Shown here: in pieces, positions 46,801 to 58,800 of the stretch
How positions within the stretch are numbered: position 1 is the stretch's first letter
How the letters are laid out: every line of letters begins with the position of its first letter
NCBI RefSeq assembly: GCF_902459465.1
Contig: NC_047082.1
Location: 11,344,545 to 11,408,544 of the forward strand
Reading direction: 5' to 3'
DNA length: 64,000 nt
DNA from: Asterias rubens
Taxonomy: Eukaryota > Echinodermata > Asteroidea > Forcipulatida > Asteriidae
The notes under the pieces: generated by a model
What the model was told of the DNA's origin: nothing
Databases searched by the model: none
What the model saw: only the letters and a program-made list of their open reading frames with translations
Program-made: the position numbers and the translations under genes

Positions 46801-49800
46801 TATTCCTTGAGTTTCAGCCAAATATACACTTCACTGAGATTTCATTGTGATGTCACAGCAGAGATTACCGTAATGTAGTTAGCTGATCATGATCTACATG
46901 TATGGGATTGCATTCACCATAATCACGATATAATCATAATCATAATTGAGCATGACCATTTTACAGAAGATTATCAAAAGGTTTCTAACCACAATCACAG
47001 TCCAACAGTTTGGGAATAGAGCTTTCATAAGTGTCATATTTTATTGAAGTGAGACATTTTATACTCTAAAAAGCTCCAAAGACTAGATTATGATATACTA
47101 GCTTTACCTCATTTTGAGCATGATAATTTTACAAAGGGTTTTTATTACTAGAAAGTATTATAAATACTTCCCTAATTATTATTAATCAAAATGTTTTCTC
47201 ACCATAATCACAGTCCAACAGTTTGGCAGTTACAGCTTTCACTAGTTTCAGATTTTATTGAAGTGAGGTATACTCTAAAAGCTCCAAAGACTAGATTATA
47301 TGATTTGCCAGCCTCATTTTGATTAATGATCATTTTACAAAGAGTTTATATTACTAGAAAATATTATAAATATTTCCCTAATTATTATTTATAAAAATGT
47401 TTGTTACCATAAGTCCAACCGTTTGGGAATAGAGCTAAAGTGTCAGATTTGATTGAAGTGAGATACATGTATTCACTCTAAAAACTCAGAAGACGAGCTT
47501 ATCGTATGCTAGCTCGACTGGCATCATATCACGCATGATCATTTTACAACATATGATTTTTATTAATAGAAATAATATATTTCTGAATTATTATTCAAAA
47601 GGTTTCTCGAAAGGAGCGATGATAACTAGAGCTAGTACCGGAGAGTTCACCGGGTCGGCAGGCTCGCCGACTGTCAAAGCCCCGGGCTGTACCGAGGCGA
47701 ACAGCCGTCTTTCTGACTGCCCTGGTTTCACCTACCAAGAAGATTTTACATGCAGTGCTGAAGTGGATCTTAGTTGCTATGGTAAGTATCTTTAGTTTTA
47801 GTTTTATTAAGTTTTATTAAACTTGACACTGGCATAAAAATATAAATATACAAGACGATACATAGAGAAACAATGAACCAAAAAAGCTTAAAAATACCAA
47901 GCCAGTGAGTGGCGAGGAGGAACAGGTGACCAGCACCTCTACAAAGCCGTCCTGCCACAAAGGATGTCCCCTGAAACCCTCCATCTTGTGTTTCATTGGT
48001 ATATAGCATTACTAAAAGTTGCACCAGGTATTTTTTTATTCAACAACATTTATTTCCATTTCACATTATACATGTGTGCCGGTATCATTAAAAGTTTAAA
48101 TTTGTGTCACACAGGCATCAGGGTGTGGGTTCGAATTCCTGTCATGCCATTAACTTTTGGCCTTTAGAAAGACACTGCAATTGCTACAACCAAACTAACA
48201 AAACTTTTTTAGAAACAAAGATTCTTAAAAAAAAAAGGGGGGAGTATAGTTTTAAATCCATATAATGTGGCAAAAAATTTTGTAATTATTTACCTTACAA
48301 CAGAATACACCCATGATACTAAATAGTAGTATGAGAGGGGAAGAGTTATTAAAATGAGGGCAATCCCCGGTAAGCGTTTGCTTGATTTTGGAATGTCATA
48401 CAGAACAAGACAGACAACGGACCACTTTGTTTGAACTTTAAGTTTGATATTTTGATAATTTTGTGCCACACTCCCAACACCAATGTTTGAATCTCAAGAA
48501 TTTGCCTTCACAATTTTAACAACTGCATCAAGTTGAAAAATTGCAATTTCAATTTGTGTCACAGGCATCAGGGTGTGGGTTCGAATTCCTGTCATGTCAC
48601 TTTTGGCCCTGAGAAAGACACTAAAATTCCTTTTACAAAACTAACGGATCTTTGTTAGAAACAAGATTCTTGGAAAAAGTGTAGTTTTAGAAAAAGAGGC
48701 AATTCTCATCCAGAAAATTGAATCAGAGAAAGGCTTCATGCATTTTCAAGTACTAAATTTTGTGCCAAAAAGGGTATTTTTTAAGTCAGTATTTCTTTGC
48801 AACTGTGCATGATGAATAGCAAATGAACCAAAAATGTAAAATGTTCTTTTAAATGCAATATGCTTGGATACACAAAGTGAGAATAATGGGCTTTGACAAT
48901 TACCAAAAGGATGTAATTATTAAACATTATCTAGCATTGAAAATTAAAGGGGAAAAGTGAAACCTTGAAAAAGGGGAAGGTAACTCCAAGTATGTGGCGA
49001 AAAATCGGTAATTATTCATCATTTGTTCCCTTTTTTGTTTTTCATGAAATAGTTGATGACTTTATTGGATGTCACATCGGAAATCCGCTTGACTGGGCCA
49101 CAGTGGAGTTACTGTTAAATGGTGTCGACTCTATCGAATACTGCGTGGGGCTTTGCAGATTTAGGAATTATGAGTACGTATAATAATGGATTTAATCATT
49201 TGGTTTTACCAATATACACTGTTGTGTTTTAGCACTGTATCTCAGTACTTTCCTGAGTTCTGTGACAATAAATCACAGACATATTACTCGGGTGGGATTC
49301 AACAAATTTTCACAGGATATACAAAACAAAGAGTATACAAACACACATTGGTGTAAATGGGTTAAACTTAAGTGAGTATTCTTTATCCCCGATGCATTTT
49401 TAACATCTATATAATCATGGAAACTTCTAAAGTGCTGGTATCCACAGCAAACGGTGCTCATTAGTTAAAAAAATTCAAATAAAGTCACTCTGCGAATGTA
49501 TAGTAATTAGTTCATTTCGTTTTGCTATTTTTCACTTGTTCTTCATATAATGTATAGGGCCACAAAAGGTCATTAAATGAAAAAATGCATGGTGAATTTG
49601 AACAAGTAAAACAAAACCAACAAATAAAAGTTTTAGTAATGAATGTCTCACTTTGCCAGACAAAAACTTTGAAGACCACTCTTGATCAACAAACCACATT
49701 TACTATAGGAGTTAAAACTTATGCACAAGCAAATTTATATCAAATCCATACAATTTATTTAACCGCACTAATGACCTTATAGTGAGAGCAGACGACATTT

Positions 49801-52800
49801 TCTTAAAAAACTACAATGATCAATTCATTCATGGTATACCTTCTACATTTTAACGACTATTTCATTTAGAGGCACTGGATAACATGTAGAACAAAACATA
49901 GAGTTTGTAATGTAATGTAGTATCTAGTGTGAACTCTTAAGGGAAAAATAGTTTTTCTCGTTTAAAGACACTGGACACGATTGGTAATTACTCAAAATAA
50001 TTGTTATAAGCATAAAAGCTTACTTCGTAACGAGCAATGGAGAGCTGTTTTGACAATCTATACCTCATATGAAGTAAAGTATAAAACATTGTGAGAAACG
50101 GCTTCCTCTGAATTAACAGAGTTTTTGAGAAAGAAGTAATTTCTCAGTAAAAGTTTGAATTGATTTGGAGACAGCTGAGGTCTCGAAATCAAGCATCTGA
50201 AAGCACACAACTTTGTGCAACAAGGGTGTCTTTTCTTTCATTGAGTTCAAATTTTCACAGGTTTGTAATTTTATGCATATGTTGAGATACACATTGTCTT
50301 TGACAATTACCAATAGTGTCCAGTAAATCTAAATTTTACATGAATTCAATAACATATTTAAGCTGACTGTTATCAGATTAAAAAAAAAAAATCATTATCT
50401 GTGTGTGAATGGCTTTACTTATTTATTTATTTTGCTTAACAGATTTGCAGCAATCAGCGGGAACCGTTGCCTGTGTGGCAGAGAGTCAGGAGTAAAAGGC
50501 CCTCTGGTGAGCACAGTGAATTGTGCAACACCATGTGGGAGAGACGCTACAGAGGCGTGTGGAACCAGCGATGGCGCATCCACTGAATTTTACACTATCT
50601 GGCCGAGTAAGAGATCTAAACTTTTGTATAATTATTCTCTTATAAAACCAAATAAATGTCTAGTGTTTTGAAGCAGCTTGCAAATGAAGAAACGACTCTC
50701 TACTAAAATCAAACCAATATTCCTCCAAAGTTGTTAAGCACCCAGGGTATATTTTATTACACCAAATCTAATGACAAGAAAAACTTACTTGGTTTAGAGC
50801 ACTGGAGAGCTGTTTTTATTTTTATTTAATTTTTAATTTTTTTATGCAAGTCGCCTGACACTCAAGGCCTGAAGTCCACTTCAAGGTGTGGGCAACAATT
50901 ATTTTTTCCAGAGGCCATTGCCACTACTCCTAGGGCTGAAACAGGGTTACCCCTTTTACAGTCCTTACGAATGTAGGCTTGGGTATCATCAATTCGAAGC
51001 CTGGCCGGTAGAGCAGAAAGCTTTACCTCCCCAATTTTATGTAGCAAGTGTCACAACCGGGATCTGAACCCACACCCTGCTGATCAAACACCAGTGCTTG
51101 AATCCGTTGCTCTTAACCGCTCGGCCATGATACTACCACAATATCAGTGTTGACAGTATGAAGATAGATAAAAAAGCCCCCCCCCCCCTTTGAAATTCTG
51201 TTTTTTTTTTTTAAGAGTTTTCTTCACCCACAAACTTGAATTTAAAGCCTTTCACAGGCATCTGAAAATACACTATTCTATGCAACAAGGGTGTTTTTCT
51301 TTCATTAGTTTATTGCATTTTCAATGACCGATTGAGCCAAATGTTCACAGCTTTGCTTTTTCGATATTGGAGATTGGACACCCACATTATATATAGGTTT
51401 GTACAGTGAATGTCCACTTTTTATTTTGATATTGGACAACTACATGTAGGCACTCATGTACAACGATTGCCTACTTTGATATATCCATATTGGACATTGC
51501 TGGACGCTCACGTAGGTTTGTCCACTGAATGTCTGTCTACTGTCTATTTCGATATTGGAGGACATTCAGACAGGATATTGTACAGTGGACATTTAATTTA
51601 CTGTCACTTATCTAATGTTATTTCTCCTATAGCATCTTTGGGTCAATCTAACAGCGCTTTGTCAGCAGCAATTGGATGCATTCATTCCGGACAGGTTATT
51701 GTACAGCGTATATTTTCATTGCTATTTTATTATTGGACATTGGGTATTCAAACTAATTTACTGTCACTTATTTATGTTATTACTTATATAGCATCTTTGG
51801 GTCAATCTAACAGCGCGTTGTCAACAGCGAATGGATGCATTTATTCCAGACAGGTTATTGTACAGCGTATATTTTCTTTGCTATTTTATTATTGGACATT
51901 AGACTATTCAAACTAATTTACTGTCATTTACCTATGTCATTTCTTCTATAGCATCTGTGGGTCAATCTAACGGTGCGTTGTCAACAGCGAATGGTTGCAT
52001 TTATTCCCGCGGATTTCCGGGACGATACTCGACAACCAACCAGGTTGAAATCAACATCCACACGGTGTCACTCCCAATAGCAAAGTACGTTGCCCTGAAG
52101 ATCCCAGTGTTTGATCTCTACGCCATGGATCGTTTAGAGATTTCACAGGGAGGAATGATGGTGGTCTTGACGGCACCCGTCTCGCCACAGGACGTGGTCA
52201 TACCGTTCCAGGCACAGGTTTCTGGGTTTGATTTGAGGTTCACCACTGATGCGAGTTCGCCGACAGATGGAAATTTCGGATTCGTTGTATGCTACGAGTC
52301 TTTAGGTAAGACTTCCCTAAATTTTTCGTTTGGACTCCAACCTGTGTTGAAAGTTTTGTTTATTTTGCAGTCCTGATACTTCATGGATGCAACGAAGGCA
52401 AATGTCTCCATGGCCCTGGTCATTGTCTTGGTGCCCTTGAAATGCTCTAGTAGAAGTTCAAAATTTCTTTATGGTGCCCTTCACTAAGAGAAAATGCCTT
52501 GGTGCCCCCTTTCAAAAATCAAGCGTAGGGCCTACAGGCATATGGTTCCCAAGGTTTTGTCTCACTTAACTGTGAAAAATGGGCAACAAATGTTTGTCTT
52601 CCAAATACTAAAAAATAAAAAATAGGGATGTCATCGCAATTTGTTAATGCTTTATATAATACATTATAAGCAAATTGTGTATATAAGAATGAAGATGAAA
52701 CAGGCAACCAAGATACTTTTTACATAAAGCTGCTGTTTGATGATTTGTCTGTATAACTTAACCTTTTTAGACGAGTTGCCAACCGTGCCGCCCTCAACAC

Positions 52801-55800
52801 CCTCTCCAACAACCCCTTCAACTGCCCCACCTACAATTGCACCAACCAACGCCCCGACCAATGCCCCAACCAACGCCCCCACCGATGCACCGTCAGCGGT
52901 GCCTAGCACGGCTGGCCCCATGGAGGCAACAACTGCGCCATCGGATACCCCCATGCCAACCGAGATGAGTACAGTGCCACCAACGGATGCTGCCACTACT
53001 ATAGCACAGCAACCACAGGGTAAAGTTCTCTGAAAATAAAACCAATATTTCAAAAAACTGCTAGGGGTGGATGAAAGGAATGCCCATTTGCCAGGGCAGA
53101 CCGGGTACAGACTAGGTACAGCAATCATAGTGTGAAGAGGTCAGCCGTTATTCCCTGGGGCAAACCCTGGGGAATAGAGAAGTGTGAAGAAAAAAGGGTG
53201 GATTTCTAATTAATGGGTTTCTGCTTTTTGTTACAGGAGAGTGCCCTCTTCACCATGGTGCCTTGGTCGAGCAAAGGCTGGACCGTGACGGAAACGATCT
53301 CCTCTTACTCAACACTGGTAACCCCTTCAACTGTACTGGATTTATAAGCGGCTTAACTTATTTCTCTGCAAGCCTCGAATCATTTAAAGTCAGCGTATGG
53401 TCGGTAAACGACACAGACAAATATATTCTACAAGAGGAGTTCACTATAGAAGGAACATCCCGTGAGATAAGTACGTCAGTGAACTTATTGAGGTCAGTCT
53501 GGCTACCCTTCTATCCTGGTAACGTAATGGGAGTCAGCTTCATGACTTCTCCCTTTGTGTGGAGTGAGGCGGCAACTTCAAACGGGGAGGCCACACAGTG
53601 GATCAGTTGGATGCTCAACGATGCCAACCCAGAGCAAAGAGATACCGCCGATGGGACAATATTGGATCGAGCGTACTCCATTTCAGCCCAGCTTAGAGGT
53701 ATAAATAAACTTCACCAATTTCAGACCTCCATTAAACTTGTGGACAAGTCGTTAAAAGTCTTTTGCGGTGATAGCGTTCTGACTCTCTCTCCGCGCGATA
53801 CTGGCAGTATTCTCGCAAGACTACTGCTCTTGTGTTGTTCAGTCTCATTAATGTTGACAGCTAGCAGTTTCGCTCGAGAGCAGTTTTCTATCTTGGAAAC
53901 CTAAATCGTTACGCCCCCACCATGAATTGACTATCCCACCCTGGCAGACCATTAACGACTTGTCCAATAGACCTCCATACACTCCTGTAGGTTAAAAGAT
54001 ATCAATGAACCTCCACATAACTGTTTTTTTAAACATGCCAAATTATTACAGAAGACTTGAAACTTCACAATGTTGAGGATATGTAAATATGTCTGGTTTT
54101 TCTGATCAGCAGAGTGTGGGTTAAAGTCCCGCTCTTGACACTTTAGGAAGATACTTAAGTGAAGGGGTTTGCCCGGTATTTCTGGCAGTGGTTGCTGAGA
54201 GCCACACTGCACCTTCTTAACAAAAGAGGTTCTCATTAATCGTAAATCTTAAAATGCTTTCAAAAAAGTTTGTGTATATGGGTAAAACCATTTTCTATCC
54301 CCGATGCAAATTTATTATCTATTTTACCAATATTGTTCAATTTTTTTATTTTTGTTCTTTCCTGCCATTGATGAGTATAACAAATTTCCAGAAATTGTTA
54401 AGAAATGATAAATATTGATTGTTGTTATTTTTACAGCGCGGGTTGTCTGTCCAGTCCCAACTGTTCCTAACTCTAAACCCACTGATGCTATTGTGCCATT
54501 CGTGTATGAAGGGCAATACTACTCATTAAGCTGCAAGTCTAACTACGGACCTCCAGCTTCCTCATCAGGAAGATACCTCTGCCAGGAAGACGGCACTTTC
54601 GACGGGGAACTCGTTTGTGAACGTACGGTGACTTTAAACCCTTTTGTTTTTCGATCCTTCCCACTAAGTTTTAAACCCTGTTGGTGGACCATCCGACCTG
54701 CTTGGCCTAATTTCATAAAACTGTTCAGCAGAAATATTCTTCCTAGCAAATCTCTTGGCTAAGCAAGCATTGCCTGGGGTACCAGTGACAGTATTCTGGC
54801 TGGTAACACATTTTCGGTTACCAAAAGTTGTTTGTACTTAGCAAGTTTTGTTGTGCTTATAACATGCTTTATGAAATTGGGCCAAGTTTACATTATTGGG
54901 CTAAGGATTTGAGGCTGTAGGGCAACAGTTGCTTGTCACTGGGCATAGATATAGGCAAGATGCTTCGTGTTTGACAGCGCAAGGGCACCAAGGCACTTTC
55001 TCCTTAGTAAACCCTGCGAGGAAATTTACAATTTCTACTGGATCATTTCAAGGGCACCAGGGGCATGAATGCACCACACCGATCGATTAGGCGCCGCCCA
55101 TGGTGCACCTGTGGGTAAGAACATGTGAGCCTCTCCAATGCCATTCTGCACAACTCTGCCGTGCGAGCCAAGCATACGCGCACGCATGTCAGACTTTATA
55201 GTGTCAGACTTTTGGTTGGGCAATGGGTTGTGATTGGTCAATACTTAATGGGGTGGAGCTTAATGGATCAGTCTTTGTTGCCTCAGTGAAGTATCAGGCC
55301 TGCATAGGTTTTTGCCTGTGGTCTCCGCCTCAAATGGCACATCTTTTGAATTACTGGTTCCGCTTTAAGCTACATTATAATGCTTGATTGAATCTGGGCC
55401 CAATTTCATAGAGCTGCTTAGCATAAAAATTTGCTTAGCATGAAATTTCTACCTTGATAAAAACAGGATTACCAACCAAATTTCCACGTGTTTTCAGGAT
55501 AAGCAAACAACAGCTGAGTTACCAGTAGCAAGCAATATGCAACAAATGAAAATTTGGATGATAATCCTGTTTTTATCAAGGAAGAAATTTCATGCTAAGC
55601 AAATTTTTGTGCTTAGCAGCTCTATGAAATTGGCCCCTGAATATCTGAGTAAGCAGCAAAGGGTATAAAAAGGCATTCAGTGGACAGCTTGCAAAACGAG
55701 CATCTTTCTAAAACAGACATAACTCCTCTTAGGAATGATAAATTTATTTCATTTTTTCCCCTATTGACATTGCTTGTAAAATATGTGATTCAATTAACTT

Positions 55801-58800
55801 TTGTTTGTTAAGAAAAAAATCACCAATCCCGTTTAAGTTCTTTTCGACTCGCCCTGTTTGTAATTTTCATTGATCAAATTTATTTTCAACATTGTATGAT
55901 ATTATGAAACCTTCAAAAATACAATCATGGAGAAGTTGAGTCTTTTAAACTGATCTTTTCAACTTTTTTCTTCTTTATGCAGGACAGGGAATTTTCCCAT
56001 TTGGTTTCACCTTCACCCAGTTAATAATCTGTAAGTAAAGCACAATGTGTTTTCAATTAAGACCACGTCCTCTTGGTTCTTTGTGAAATTGAACTGAGAG
56101 TTATCTAGGTTTATAGCTTCATTTGATTTTAACTAATGGGCAATTCCACGGTAACGGAAGGACGTTTTGACTCATTAAACAACATTTAAATCATGGATAT
56201 CATTAACAGTTTATTTAGTTTCATCAAGCAAATGTCACAGTTTCTTTTGTTAATGACTGCCTTCAAAATGGCCTCCTCTTTTCGGCTGAAAAACTTTTAG
56301 TTTATAAAATATGAATACTAATAAGGTCGGTAACGGAAGGACACCATTTTGAAGGCAGTCATTGATAAAAGAAACTGTGACATTTGATGAAACTAATTAA
56401 ACTGTTAAAGATTGTCACGATTTAGAGGTTGCTTAATGAGTCAAAACTTCCTTCCGTTACCGTGGAATTGCCCTAATGTTTTCTACTCTGGGTTATTTTG
56501 TTTTTCTTGGCGCTGTGTTCATTGTAGAGCGTCATAGAAATGTTTACTATTAATATTGTTATTATTATGATAAATTTAAAAGAAATTAGAAAATCCCTTG
56601 GTCTAATCATAAATACTAAATTATTAAAATAAAATAACCTTAGTTCGTTCTTCAACACGGTAGCAATAGGCCAACTAACAGAAATGTTGATACTGTCGCG
56701 ACGCGTTGGCTTGTTGCTTTTCAACAAAAACTTCAAACTATAATTATACTGTGTCTTAAAAACAAAATAACCTTTAAAACTTCAAACTATATACTAAACC
56801 AACATCAAACTATACTAAATCAACATTACCAACTGTTTTAAGCCAACTTTACTTTAAAACCAACTTCAAACTATACTTTCAAAAACAACAACTTCAGACT
56901 ATATTAAGCTTACTTCAAACTTCAAACCTAACTCCACCAACGTCCAACTTCAGACTTTACCAACTTCAAATTATATTTTAAAGACAACATCAATCTTTTT
57001 CTACCTAACCAAATTCAAAATAAACTAAACCATCTTCAAACTACTAAACCAAGCTCCTCTTAGGAATGATCAATTTCTTTCATTCTTTTATTTTCTTATA
57101 AGCAGGAGAGAGCGCTTGTTAAATATATGATTCAATAAACTTTTGAGTGTCAACTTTTTTGTCTAAACAACCAAACTTCAGACTTTCAAAACCAACTTTA
57201 AATTATACTTTAAAGACAACATCAGTCTTTTCCAAACTAACTTAAATTTTCAAACTATACTAGACAAACTTCAAACCATATTTTGAACAATTTAATAAAA
57301 TATTGTCAGAGGGACCTTCGCTATGTTATTTATTTATTTACTTCCTCAAAACCTCCAAAAACGGAGAAGAGAAAAAGATACATTACACCAAATATACAGT
57401 GTAAGGGACATAAACATGTAAATAAAGAAACAGGATAACCCTGACACTCTCGGACGACCCCCAGACCATACTGTAAAAGTATAAACTATTTTGAGATGTG
57501 TATTTTTACTCTTGATTTCGCAGGTGTGGTTGTATTGATGTTGATGTGCCTGACAATCTTTGTTGTTTGCTGTACGATGTTTTGCTGCAGTGGCAGCAGA
57601 GCATCTTCCAATGCCAAGAAAGAACACCTCGTGGAAAGGTTTGCAAGCTGTTATTTTGAACTGTTCATTTTCCGACTCTTTGACTCTGTCACTAAATCTC
57701 TTTTGATCATTATCAGAAGCATCCATTATGGTTTTGATTTTTGTCTTTTTAGGGGGGAACAAAAAGCATTTGCTTCTCCTGTTCCTACATGTTAACGTCA
57801 CATTATTATCTATTTGTTGTTCATTAACTGGACCAATTTTTCATTTGTACAAATTATTATACGTTTTCTGAACAATATTAGCTGTTCTGTGCCAGCTGGC
57901 ATCATGACATGATACATCATGATATGATACAGTGAGTTCTACTTCAAGGTACACAATGTTCAGTGTGCAACCATAAAACCAGCAGTGATTTTCCGCTCTC
58001 AGCTTCCAAGTCTTGAGCCCTAAATGAAACCAGCTTCTTTTTTTAACCTCAGAGCAAACTTTACAATATCTTATTGTATTATTATTATTTTTTTTGACCC
58101 AGTGGTGGAGAGACAGATGACACTGCAGACCAGAGCGATGGCAACGCATTACTTGTACTCATCGACTCAGAAAGTGGAGAGCTTGACAATCCTGTACCAG
58201 TTGACGCAGCTGATCAAGATTCTCTACCGGATTACTTGCCGGGTGAGTTTTCAGAGAATAGCGTCGCTGGTGATGCCACTGATGCCATGAACGTCCCTGC
58301 TGGTGATGCCATCGATGTCCCTGCTGGTGATGAAATCGACGTTCCCGCTGTTGATGTCCCCGACGTTGATTCAACCGACCCCCCTGCCTATGATTACACC
58401 GACGTCCCAGCCGCTGATACTACCGGCACTGCGGTGATAGACAACCCAATAGCTGATGTAAGTTCCCAACACGATTATATGCCCGGATATCCATTAGCAG
58501 ATTACGACGATCTGCCTAATCCACCTCCCCCATCAGCAGTCTCAGCTCCTCCCCCTCCTCCTCCCCCTCCTCCCCCTCCGCCACCACCTCCTTTACCGGG
58601 CACTAACCCTCCATTCACATCAAACGATCTTCCAACTCCTCCCTCTTACCTTCAAAGCATGTCACCGCTCAGTGGCTCTGCCCTATCGGTTCCGGACAGC
58701 CCTGATGCCGGGTCGGACGCCGCTCTCATAACCGATGACTTTTCCGACACCCTTTCTAATCCAAGTCATGGAGGGCGCCCGACGAGGAGGACGGGAAGGG

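Noticed and set aside
52664-53128. 154-codon minus-strand ORF rich in GALVGA
   Set aside because: It is the reverse complement of the NAPT-repeat stalk exon, a shadow frame.
57346-57801. 151-codon minus-strand ORF
   Set aside because: It overlaps the transmembrane exon of the receptor on the opposite strand, and no domain is visible.
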